DNA of 5,852 nucleotides from Flavobacteriales bacterium. Lineage in GTDB: Bacteria > Bacteroidota > Bacteroidia > Flavobacteriales_D > Cryomorphaceae. Location of the stretch: assembly GCA_020200995.1 (NCBI GenBank), contig JAIVHQ010000144.1, positions 1 through 5,852 of the forward strand, given 5' to 3'. A program made the position numbers and the translations under genes. The notes beneath the pieces are model-generated. The model did not search any database, was not told the origin of the DNA, and was given only the letters and a program-made list of their open reading frames with translations. Shown piece after piece: positions 1 through 5,710 of this stretch (the first letter of the stretch is position 1; each line of letters begins with the position of its first letter).

Positions 1-1
1 C

Positions 2-82
2 CTCGACGAGCACCCCGATGTGGCACACCGCGAAATGCTCGAAGAAATGAAACGATTATTGATCCACTTTTCCAACTTATAA
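2..82 (+). CDS. C-terminal end of an unidentified protein (partial)
   Basis: The frame is open from the left edge and ends at TAA 80-82, giving 26 residues that begin LDEHPDVAHREMLEEM and finish HFSNL. The segment is charged and probably helical. The pattern of a His-Pro-Asp followed by a Met/Leu-spaced helix is reminiscent of the last helix of some sulfatases, where a segment of the type NLAxEHPEV precedes the C-terminus, but 26 residues cannot establish that. The stop lies only 8 bases before the start of the DUF3298 lipoprotein gene at 91, so the two are likely co-transcribed. The existence of a coding tail is fairly likely; its family is unknown. Confidence 0.55.
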   Translation, partial: LDEHPDVAHREMLEEMKRLLIHFSNL

Positions 83-90
83 AACAAGCA

Positions 91-882
91 ATGAAACACT
101 CCCCCTTCCTCACGTTGGTCGCTGCAACTGCCATGACCGCACTCCTCACTTTTTGCGGAAGCAACTCCGAAAGCGACAATGCATCCACAGTTGAGCGGGA
201 GCCGTTGGAGCTGACCAATACCCAAGCCAAGGCAACGGAGGCGGGGTGCGACACCATTGACGACTGTGCACTCGCCTATTTCCGATTGCCTTTACTGAAG
301 GGAGGGGAGCCCGAGGTTACAGAGCGCATTAACAGCGATGTGGAGGCCGTAATTCGCGAGCACATTAAGGCGCGCCTTCCCGAACCCATGGCCATGGGCA
401 GCTACACGGAACTCGCGGAGGCTTTTATTGATGGCTACTCCCTGTTCGCCAATGAATTTCCCGACAATCCCGCAAAGTGGTATTTTGAAATTAACGGCGA
501 CTCATCTAGCGTAGATGAAGAGTATTTTATGCTGAGACTTAAATTCGACGAGTTTATGGGCGGGGCACATCCCAACTCATTTGTGCTGCTCCAAAATTAC
601 CGGCTTAGCGACGGCGAACTTGTGGATGTTCGTGGTGTAGTGGACGAAGATGATCTTAGCATGCGTGCAGAGACCGCCTTTAGAAGAAAGCACAGGCTCA
701 ACTCGAAGGAGAGTTTGAACGATGCGGGATTTATGTTTGAGGATGACGAATTTAACCTTCCGGAAAATATGGCCATTTCCAACAACCGCATATTGCTTAT
801 TTACAACCCTTATGAAGTGGCTTCATACAGCACGGGCTACACTGTACTGAGGTTGCCGTTGGAAGAAAAACAGCCTGCGTAA
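91..882 (+). CDS. Lipoprotein with DUF4163-like/DUF3298 (RsiV-like) domains
   Basis: This is a 263-residue envelope protein. Residues 1-21 form a signal peptide with a lipobox-like LLTFC ending at Cys22; Phe at -1 is unusual, so lipidation is likely but not certain. A Ser/Asn/Glu-rich linker (23-50) follows. Residues 52-135 correspond in position to the DUF4163 half. Residues 145-258 look like DUF3298: the hallmark GGAHPNS is at 157-163, and the terminal strand motif LLIYNPYEVASYSTG is at 235-249, where the family usually has IYFNPYEIAPYAAG. In Bacillus RsiV this fold is the lysozyme-binding anti-sigma domain and in PdaC it sits beside a peptidoglycan deacetylase; many Bacteroidota lipoproteins carry it with unknown role. 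No sigma factor or deacetylase domain is visible here, so an anti-sigma role is not supported. Cys53 and Cys59 could form a disulfide. The ATG start sits 8 bases after the upstream stop. Confidence 0.85.
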   Translation: MKHSPFLTLVAATAMTALLTFCGSNSESDNASTVEREPLELTNTQAKATEAGCDTIDDCALAYFRLPLLKGGEPEVTERINSDVEAVIREHIKARLPEPMAMGSYTELAEAFIDGYSLFANEFPDNPAKWYFEINGDSSSVDEEYFMLRLKFDEFMGGAHPNSFVLLQNYRLSDGELVDVRGVVDEDDLSMRAETAFRRKHRLNSKESLNDAGFMFEDDEFNLPENMAISNNRILLIYNPYEVASYSTGYTVLRLPLEEKQPA

Positions 883-991
883 AGCAAAGGCGCAGATGGG
901 TAGGCATTGATGAGTGTTAGCGCCATCCCGACAGGTTTGAACTTTTGATTTGAAGTCTGAAAAACAAATAACTTTTATACCTTGCAATGAA

Positions 992-1213
992 ATGAAAACG
1001 GTTCGCAGCATACTACTGTTTGCCCTTACCTTCGTGGTTGCCGGGGCCTTATTGCATCCGAAAAAAGATGGAGTGCCTTATTACAATGACCTTTTTATTG
1101 GTCTGATTGCGGGTGCGTTGTTCCACTTTATCACGTTGAAAGCAGACGCGAATTATCGGAAGAGGTTTGAAAAAGCGAAGGATAATTTGTCTCATGAGAG
1201 TGAAAACGATTAA
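992..1213 (+). CDS. Small two-helix membrane protein
   Basis: A 73-residue protein of no recognised family. The frame can be extended upstream to a TTG at 950, but ATG 992 is preferred because the extra 14 residues are polar (MKSEKQ...) and would place charge ahead of an otherwise normal N-terminal helix. Residues 4-21 and about 33-49 (DLFIGLIAGALFHFITL) are hydrophobic and should form a hairpin in the membrane, joined by a basic, Pro-containing loop (HPKKDG). The tail 51-73 is highly charged (NYRKRFEKAKDN) and, with Lys2 and Arg5 near the start, would by the positive-inside rule place both ends in the cytoplasm. The gene lies 109 bases after the DUF3298 gene and 34 bases before the barrel pseudogene. 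It may be read with the latter, but nothing shown here gives a function. Confidence 0.6.
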   Translation: MKTVRSILLFALTFVVAGALLHPKKDGVPYYNDLFIGLIAGALFHFITLKADANYRKRFEKAKDNLSHESEND

Positions 1214-1247
1214 TTTTCGCAATAATTTATAGAGAAAGTATCCACCT

Positions 1248-2029
1248 ATGACAAATTCATTTACCCGTTCAATTATTGTATTTCTGTTGATTACTGCTGT
1301 ATCCGCTCCACAGGCATTGCTCGCCCAGTCATCGGGCTGGGATGATGACGTGCCCTCGCCGGTATATGTTGATGTGCGTGCCGAAGTAGGCATTATGACC
1401 GCAGATAATGTAGCCGCTGAGGGTTTTGCTCAGGTGAGACCTACTTTTTGGGGTGTTCATGGCGAGGTGGGCTATAAATTTGACAATTTTTCTGTGTTCT
1501 CAGGTGCGGGTTTTAGCTTTATGCCTTTCCGGCAAAGCCAGTCATCTGCGTTTGGTGAATCTACTGACTTGGGTGTGATTCCCGCAGAGACGGTAGAATC
1601 CTCCCTGACTTATTTTAGTATTCAGGTTCCCGTTGGTATATCTTACAGTTTTGGCAGGGCTTTTAGTGCCCACGTAGCTTTGAACATGAACTTTATGAAC
1701 GCTATTAGCAGCAGGCATGACATTAATGACAACAGGATACCGGATGAAGTGTACCGGATGAAGTGTCCTCTTTCACATTTAAGGAAATGGACAATACCGA
1801 CCCCTGGCAATTTATTCCCGAAGCCATTGTCGGTTTTGACTACGATATCGGAAGCCGCCTGAGATTTTTATTCTTCGCGGGAATTTCGCTGTCCGAAGTC
1901 GAAGGTCTGTCTTACGAATACGAGGTATTGGTGCCTGATCAGGATGTGATACCCCGTCTTTACCCGGTAGATTTCAGCTACGAATGGTGGAGATTTGGAG
2001 TTGGGCTCACCTTCCACATCACGCAGTAG
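1248..2029 (+). pseudogene. Outer-membrane beta-barrel gene frameshifted by a 14-bp duplication
   Basis: The gene starts at ATG 1248 and encodes a signal peptide (residues 1-27, ending ALLAQ) followed by alternating aromatic/hydrophobic strands typical of small Bacteroidota outer-membrane barrels (for example VHGEVGYKFDNFSVFSGAGF at about 70-89 and FSIQVPVGISYSF at 123-135). After Val168 a perfect 14-bp tandem repeat (1738-1751 and 1752-1765) throws the frame, giving 36 aberrant codons and a stop at 1860-1862 (204 residues). The barrel continues in another frame from 1763 to TAG 2027-2029, ending WWRFGVGLTFHITQ, a normal barrel terminus. Deleting one repeat copy restores a continuous 255-residue frame reading through NRIPDEV-SSFTFKE. 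The break also lies in a DxNxNxxxDE calcium-loop-like segment. It could be a true inactivation, a slippage-based on/off switch, or an assembly error. Without its last strands the 204-residue product should not fold into a complete barrel. Confidence 0.85.
1738..1765. repeat. Perfect 14-bp tandem duplication inside the barrel gene
   Basis: The unit TACCGGATGAAGTG occurs twice with no spacer and no mismatch (1738-1751, 1752-1765), and the following T continues the period for one more base. Fourteen is not a multiple of three, so the extra copy shifts the reading frame. Removing either copy rejoins the upstream frame (ending Ile-Pro-Asp-Glu-Val) to the downstream barrel frame. A perfect copy with no divergence implies a recent event. 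Confidence 0.95.
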
Positions 2030-2099
2030 TAGGCGGCCGCAACAACTGGTTTTCTTCAAAGTACTCATTGTGTAATCAGGGAAGGTTGTCCATGTTTTC

Positions 2100-2682
2100 C
2101 TAGAGGTTGAGCACACTTGACTTTCCGTCGAGCATAAGCACCTTTGAGTTGGGCGAGGCCCCGATTCCTGCAATGGTCTTAATTCTTTTCATATCCGGAA
2201 TGTTTTTGCTAAGGGTGGTTCAGCATTTCATTTCGGTCGCGCATGGCTTCTGCCTCGATGGCGTTTTCAATTTCACCACGGCGGGCGCTGTGCATATCTT
2301 TGGCGTCGTATTGCGAGCAGAGGTCGGAAGCTGCTGATCGGTATACCGGAAGGATTAAATCCTCTTCATAAAACCTGCCTGTTTCGGCGATGAGCTGCGG
2401 CACCATGGATGCTTTGATGCTGTAGAGAATTGAACTTTCCGAGCGGATGGTGAGCCCTTCGCGAGAGGGCAGGGACTCATCGATCGAAATGTTTTTGGTT
2501 TGGACCTGCACCCTGATAAGCCGCGTGGTAAAGGGATTGATCGCCGTGGGTCCCTGTAGCTTGACCTCTTCGCTGAGGCGGCCGAAGGGTTGCTTTACGC
2601 CCACCTGTCCGGGCCGCACAATGGCGCACCCTGAAGTGAGAAGCAAAATCATTCCCATAGCCAATATCATATTCTTTTTCAT
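2100..2682 (-). pseudogene. SPFH/Band 7 (prohibitin-like) lipoprotein remnant
   Basis: The frame starts at ATG 2682. Residues 1-19 are a lipoprotein signal peptide with lipobox LTSGC (Cys19). Residues 21-140 match the SPFH lipoproteins of Bacteroidota: VRPGQVGVKQPFGRL, INPFTTRLIRV, SREGLTIRSESSILYSI, VYRSAASDLCSQYDAKDMHS. Such proteins form membrane-associated rings or scaffolds. Two lesions are seen. First, at residues about 140-143 (bases about 2254-2265) the text jumps from IENAI straight to EAEAMRDRNEMLN, although family members carry roughly 70 or more residues between them (the second SPFH half and coiled coil); the frame is kept, so this is a multiple-of-three deletion. Second, near 2213-2217 the frame is lost and stops at TAG 2209-2211; the family C-terminus resumes in another frame (SKNIPDMKRIKTI, then SPNSKVLMLDGKSSV), ending at TAG 2102-2100. 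Restoring two bases would give NHGLSKN, which matches the usual GL motif. It is non-functional as a scaffold. Confidence 0.8.
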
Positions 2683-2688
2683 GGCTTA

Positions 2689-2722
2689 AAAATTTATAGT
2701 TATACAATTAGGTGGAGGCAAA
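2689..2722 (-). promoter_or_regulatory. Candidate Bacteroidota-type promoter for the SPFH remnant
   Basis: On the - strand a TTTG (2722-2719) is followed after 22 bases by TAAATTTT (2696-2689), one mismatch from the Bacteroidota -7 consensus TAnnTTTG. Transcription would begin almost at the ATG (2682), giving a very short or absent leader. The region is AT-rich, so a chance match is possible. Confidence 0.3.
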
Positions 2723-2828
2723 CCTTGTGCTATGAGGTACTGTTGCGGCGGGTTTAAAATGTTTTGGGAAAACGGAGGCGTCAAGTGATCCTCTTGTGAT
2801 TGAACAGTCGTTCGGTGGCGGTGCGTTT

Positions 2829-2899
2829 CGCAGGCCGATTGGGGCCATTGCGCTTTGCAGTGCGCAGATCCTGCCTCAGCAGTGGTCGAGTGGCCTGCG
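2829..2899. repeat. Compact multi-stem palindromic element, possible structured RNA or dispersed repeat
   Basis: CGCAGGCC (2829-2836) is perfectly complementary to GGCCTGCG (2892-2899), closing a 71-base block. Inside it are two further hairpins: TGCGC (2849-2853) with GCGCA (2862-2866), loop 8; and CTGC (2871-2874) with GCAG (2879-2882), loop 4. A competing pairing, GGCCA (2843-2847) with TGGCC (2891-2895), is also possible. The block is GC-rich while the flanks, especially 2925-2960, are AT-rich. It could be an intergenic dispersed repeat, a small RNA, or a chance fold. It does not fit a tRNA. Only the pairings are observed; the role is unknown. Confidence 0.4.
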
Positions 2900-2998
2900 C
2901 CAAAAACCGGTTATGAGGTTAAAGATTGGAAGTAAATTCCGGAAATTTATATATGACGTAACTGACGGCACGTGTTTTTTTTCGTCATCTCGAGAGAT

Positions 2999-3015
2999 CC
3001 CGGTTAAAACCAGGG
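2999..3015 (-). terminator. Short hairpin downstream of the small barrel gene
   Basis: On the - strand CCTGGTT pairs with AACCGGG across a two-base loop (four if the last A-T pair opens), with one T-G wobble. It lies about 52-68 bases after the stop codon of the barrel gene at 3067. No U-run follows on that strand, so it could be a 3' stabilising hairpin or an inefficient terminator. Confidence 0.22.
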
Positions 3016-3066
3016 GTTACGCACTGTAGAAAACGCGTGGGCCACCCGATATGGGTAGCAAAAACG

Positions 3067-3537
3067 CTAATACGGAAAGAAGGCCCCAATGGCGAAGGTC
3101 AGCATCGCATCGGGCTGCACATAATTTTCGGGAGCGGCGGGACCTACCTCCAAAGGCAACCCGAATCCGACCTGAAATGTGAACCACTTTTCGCTGCGGT
3201 ACACAAAACTTGGCCCTACCAGATTTTGAACGAAAGAGTTACCGATGCCTTGGTTCCAATACTGCAATGATAGGAATGAGCTCCTGATAGAAGGCTTGAG
3301 GTGGTAGTTGAGCCCCGCGCCGAAGCCCACCAGGCCGGCCCCGATTTGGGCTCCGAACCGATCGGTGAGCAAAAATTCTATGTCGGCGCCGATCAGGGAG
3401 CCACCCCCCTGGAGGATGCCGACGGTGATGCATCTGCGTGGTTCAACCTCTTTATAATTGTACCCCGATTGGGCGGCCATATTTGCAGAAATACAAATCG
3501 CCAAAATTGTAAAAATTCTATTCTTCCATGGCTTCAT
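3067..3537 (-). CDS. Small outer-membrane beta-barrel protein
   Basis: A 156-residue exported protein when started at ATG 3537. A GTG at 3591 would add 18 polar residues (MSGGQHEIEKND...) in front of the signal peptide, which argues for 3537; AGGA lies 11 bases before that ATG. Residues 1-23 form a signal peptide (KPWKNRIFTILAICISANMAAQ), with cleavage near AAQ-SGYN. The rest is a run of alternating Gly/aromatic strands: TVGILQGGGSLIGADIEF (38-55), FGAQIGAGLVGFGAGLNYHL (61-80), LVGPSFVYRSEKWFTFQVGF (106-125), and a terminal AMLTFAIGAFFPY (144-156) with an aromatic C-terminal residue, as in proteins inserted by BamA. At about 135 mature residues it could form an eight-stranded barrel. I do not recognise a named family or ligand. 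It lies 64 bases after the lipoprotein gene, so the two may share a transcript. Confidence 0.75.
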   Translation of the reverse strand: MKPWKNRIFTILAICISANMAAQSGYNYKEVEPRRCITVGILQGGGSLIGADIEFLLTDRFGAQIGAGLVGFGAGLNYHLKPSIRSSFLSLQYWNQGIGNSFVQNLVGPSFVYRSEKWFTFQVGFGLPLEVGPAAPENYVQPDAMLTFAIGAFFPY

Positions 3538-3601
3538 GCTATGCTTTTTCCTGCCATCGTTCTTCTCTATTTCATGCTGCCCACCGCTCACCGTGCCGTT
3601 T

Positions 3602-4312
3602 CTAATTTAATTCCACCCCTTCCATTTCGCTCCTGATTTTTTCAATCAGCAAGGTGTTGTAGTCCCTGAGCATCTTGTTTGCGTTCCTGTAAGCAGACTT
3701 GCAATCTCCTGTAAAACTAAACTCGCCAAAAGCTTCTTTGCGAAAGTGGCCAAAGTCTTTTACAAGGGTTCCGTCATTGCGGTAAAGTTTGATATCGGAA
3801 ATGTCAATGACAATCTTTCCGGGAGTCTCGCCTTGAGAGACCGACAAGGCCCCCAGTAATCCAAACATCAGCACACCCATCACAGGTGTGGGAGAATACT
3901 TCTGTTGAAAATAAAAGCTGTTCAATGTCCCTGTCAGGTAGTGATCACTATGTTCGCTGCGGTTGTAACTTGAAAGGCCAAACAGCCTAGCCTGGTTAAA
4001 ATGATCAACCATAACCTTTGTGATCTGATGTGCTACGGTGTCTTTCTCCAGATAGCGGAATTCTGAATTGACACACATACTTACGCCGTTTAGCGACAAT
4101 TGATTGGCATCCTGAAAAAGAACTTTGTTTTCATCAAAGTCGCGCCTCCTGTCCTCAAGTATACGTACGTCGACCATCGCGGGAATAAGGGCTGTGGAAG
4201 ATTTGGCGGCCAACCTTTCGGTGCTGTAAGTGATTTTTTGTGCTGTGCTGCAGCCGATCAGGCACAGCGCCAAGGTGATCCACAATACATTTTTAAGACA
4301 AAAGCGCTTCAC
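3602..4312 (-). CDS. Lipoprotein of unknown function
   Basis: A 236-residue protein with a clear lipoprotein signal: MKRF..., hydrophobic 9-18, lipobox LIGC with Cys21. The start is GTG 4312-4310: an in-frame TAG lies 7-9 bases upstream and the next in-frame ATG (Met46) would remove the whole signal, so GTG is the only sensible choice. The mature part shows two blocks: a mixed alpha/beta segment (43-135) with MVDVRILEDRRRD at 46-58 and helix HQITKVMVDHFNQARLFG at 95-112, and a later strand region (167-205). Between them a hydrophobic, Gly-rich stretch VMGVLMFGLLGALSVS (144-159) could insert into or lie on a membrane. The outline, with a strand-helix 'VxxxxDxR' start and a hydrophobic loop, recalls transport-auxiliary and LPS/export lipoproteins in general, but I cannot name a family. 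Cys80 and Cys204 are the other cysteines. The downstream barrel gene follows after 64 bases, suggesting a joint envelope role. Confidence 0.8.
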   Translation of the reverse strand: MKRFCLKNVLWITLALCLIGCSTAQKITYSTERLAAKSSTALIPAMVDVRILEDRRRDFDENKVLFQDANQLSLNGVSMCVNSEFRYLEKDTVAHQITKVMVDHFNQARLFGLSSYNRSEHSDHYLTGTLNSFYFQQKYSPTPVMGVLMFGLLGALSVSQGETPGKIVIDISDIKLYRNDGTLVKDFGHFRKEAFGEFSFTGDCKSAYRNANKMLRDYNTLLIEKIRSEMEGVELN

Positions 4313-4509
4313 TCGATTCTATTTCAATTTAATAGCAAACGAGAACCTAAACTTTTTCAAAGCGAAATAAGACAAAGCTCTCGTTGACTCATCGGGTTTT
4401 AAAATCCAACTTGCGGCAAAGTACCAAAATTATGCTTGTATAGAAGTAAAGATCACACAGGGTGAAAAATGAATTGTTCTCAGTCTTTCAAAAGCGTTGC
4501 TCATCCTGA

Positions 4510-4529
4510 ATACGGGGCATCAACCGTAT
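4510..4529 (-). terminator. Hairpin just downstream of the DUF3667 gene
   Basis: ATACGG (4510-4515) pairs perfectly with CCGTAT (4524-4529) across an 8-base loop. On the - strand it lies 21-40 bases beyond the DUF3667 stop codon (4550-4552), the right place for a terminator. No U-tract follows, so it may act with Rho or only protect the 3' end. Confidence 0.3.
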
Positions 4530-4549
4530 GCAACAAAGATTCGGACGAC

Positions 4550-5308
4550 CTAACCGCGAAGGGTCATAAATGCCGTGATAGAGATCAGGGCGATAAATAC
4601 CATGATCGAGTAGAGCGCCAGCAGCACAAAAAATCTGAGCAGGGTACCCGGGATGCGCCTTTTAAAAACGCGCTTCAGCGCCAAAATCAGATAAACCATA
4701 AACCAAAGGATTGTGAGCGACAGCAAGATTGCATTGACCGTGTAAAGTTCATTTGCGGCAAAAATGCGGCTGAGCAGCTGATAGGCCATCAAGACGATGA
4801 ACACGAAGGAATGGAAATGAAGAGCAAATACGAGGTGGCCCACATAACTCATCTTCAATTTCCGGAACAATAAGTTTGTAATCAGCGCGAAAATTGGAAG
4901 CAGGACGAAAAACACCCTTGGCAGGTACACATCAAAAAATGAATTCCACATTCCCGCGTCGGGCGTCAACTCCTCCTGAAGCTTTGGGCTGTCGCCGCTC
5001 CAGGCAAGGATCAGAAAAAACAGGATGCTCACAAAGATGTACAAGCGCAGCGGCGAAATATAGCGGGCCCGTCGTCTGTTTTCGTATTCGACAGTGAGTG
5101 CTCCGGGTTTGAAAAGCAGCGGCTTGATGCTGTTCACAATTTTCGAATCGAAAGTGAAATAATCGCCCAAAAAGTGCCGCATGACCCCCGAAATTGACTC
5201 CGAATCCTTGATGCGCTCCTGACCACAATGGCTACAAAACCGGTGGTCGGTCTTCATAGGAGTCTGACAATTAGGGCATATTATTGTATTTGACAGGGAG
5301 TTGCTCAA
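4550..5308 (-). CDS. DUF3667 zinc-ribbon membrane protein
   Basis: The protein matches the Bacteroidota DUF3667 family. From the TTG start chosen here (5308) it is 252 residues. A zinc ribbon comes first, CPNC (11-14) and CSHCG (25-29), followed by the family signature: GDYFTFDSKIVNSIKPLLFKPG (48-69) and EYENRRRARYISPLRLYIF (74-92). Hydrophobic segments follow at about 90-103, 130-147, 159-177, 189-212 and 224-247, giving about five membrane helices. The biochemical role of DUF3667 is not established. The start is uncertain: the frame extends to a TTG at 5362, but that would overlap the divergent promoter region, and the first in-frame ATG lies after the first Cys pair and would destroy the ribbon. 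No good ribosome site is seen. It is divergently arranged with the small secreted gene at 5383 and is followed by a hairpin at 4510-4529. Confidence 0.85.
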   Translation of the reverse strand: MSNSLSNTIICPNCQTPMKTDHRFCSHCGQERIKDSESISGVMRHFLGDYFTFDSKIVNSIKPLLFKPGALTVEYENRRRARYISPLRLYIFVSILFFLILAWSGDSPKLQEELTPDAGMWNSFFDVYLPRVFFVLLPIFALITNLLFRKLKMSYVGHLVFALHFHSFVFIVLMAYQLLSRIFAANELYTVNAILLSLTILWFMVYLILALKRVFKRRIPGTLLRFFVLLALYSIMVFIALISITAFMTLRG

Positions 5309-5343
5309 TTTGAAAAATTCTCTGACAATTATAGTAACTTTTG
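5309..5343 (+). promoter_or_regulatory. Bacteroidota-type promoter for the small secreted protein
   Basis: TTTG (5309-5312) is followed after 22 bases by TAACTTTTG (5335-5343), close to the Bacteroidota consensus (TTTG, then TAnnTTTG). Transcription would start near 5350, leaving a leader of about 33 bases before GTG 5383. This also argues against the TTG at 5341 as start codon, since that codon lies inside the -7 element. A weaker -7-like TATAATTG on the opposite strand (5333-5326) may serve the DUF3667 gene. Confidence 0.45.
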
Positions 5344-5382
5344 CCTCAGCTAATCGTCCCAAACGTAACCAACCTTAGGCCG

Positions 5383-5667
5383 GTGAAATTAAAACCCGTC
5401 ATATTTGCAGTATTGTTCTGTTGCGCAGGCCTCGTCTGTTCTGCCCAAACCGCAACCGACAGCACTTCACAAACGCGCGCGAAGAAAGCTGAAGTGGAAA
5501 AAGTAGACGGCGTTTGGGCGCTTTCGAGTTATTTGGGCAAAAAACTGGTGCGGGAATTCAGCAGCCGTTTAAACCTGGACCGCGATGAAACGAACCGCGA
5601 GCCGCAACCTGTAACGGTGGCCATTACTGTCGGATCTTTTCGCGTTGAGCGGACGGAGTTCCGTTGA
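5383..5667 (+). CDS. Small secreted protein of unknown function
   Basis: A 94-residue protein when started at GTG 5383. An upstream in-frame TTG at 5341 is less likely because it overlaps the promoter and precedes the signal peptide with 14 polar residues. Residues 1-21 form a signal peptide: Lys2/Lys4, hydrophobic PVIFAVLFCCAGLVC, then SAQ as a probable signal peptidase I site; Cys13 and Cys14 lie inside the hydrophobic core, not at a lipobox. The mature part of about 72 residues begins with a Thr/Ser/Gln-rich stretch, then a charged helix with RAKKAEVEKVDG (32-43), a possible helix WALSSYLGKKLVREFSSRL (45-63), and a strand-like end VTVAITVGSFRVERTEF (77-93). TAGG (5376-5379) is a weak ribosome site, close to the start. 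No family is recognised. It could be slightly truncated, but no continuation in other frames was found. It is divergent from the DUF3667 gene. Confidence 0.6.
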   Translation: MKLKPVIFAVLFCCAGLVCSAQTATDSTSQTRAKKAEVEKVDGVWALSSYLGKKLVREFSSRLNLDRDETNREPQPVTVAITVGSFRVERTEFR

Positions 5668-5710
5668 AAGGGTGTAATGCTGATAACCATTTGCCCGATT
5701 TGCGCCTTCA

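Larger units (their letters stand above)
2683..3066. other. Gene-free 384-bp intergenic region
   Basis: This lies between the - strand barrel gene (stop at 3067) and the SPFH remnant (start at 2682). It holds a candidate promoter at its left end, a GC-rich multi-stem element at 2829-2899, an 8-T run at 2975-2982 flanked by ATGACG (2953-2958) and CGTCAT (2983-2988), and a small hairpin at 2999-3015. A 77-codon + strand frame beginning with GTG at 2796 exists, but it has no ribosome site, no domain and an implausible composition, and I do not call it. All three + strand frames stay open for a stretch across 2800-2900, which fits GC-rich non-coding DNA. Confidence 0.6.

Noticed and set aside
883..949. 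GGCGC ... GCGCC pairing after the DUF3298 gene as a terminator
   Set aside because: Only five base pairs around a loop of about 25 bases, with no T-run after it.
1763..2029. Independent 88-residue gene starting at GTG 1763
   Set aside because: It has no signal peptide and its N-terminus is simply the continuation of the broken barrel. Its start lies inside the second repeat unit.
2033..2040. GCGGCCGC palindrome between the convergent genes
   Set aside because: It is an 8-bp rare-cutter-type palindrome but stands alone, with no longer stem or T-run, so it is not a convincing terminator or operator.
2829..2899. tRNA-like fold
   Set aside because: The closing stem and a 5-bp second hairpin resemble acceptor and anticodon arms, but that hairpin has an 8-base loop, there is no D-arm in place, no T-loop with the GTTCGA pattern, and ten unpaired bases precede the 3' acceptor strand.
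2796..3029. 77-codon + strand frame starting with GTG
   Set aside because: No ribosome site, no recognisable domain, odd composition, and it runs through the palindromic block at 2829-2899 and the T-run at 2975-2982. All + frames are open over part of this GC-rich block, so openness is not evidence of coding.
3301..3636. 111-codon + strand frame
   Set aside because: Antisense to the signal peptide and first strands of the small barrel gene; no domain or start signals.
4469..4873. 134-codon + strand frame
   Set aside because: It is antisense to the end of the DUF3667 gene, its product is extremely rich in Lys, Gln, Asp and His, and the opposite strand encodes a clear membrane protein.
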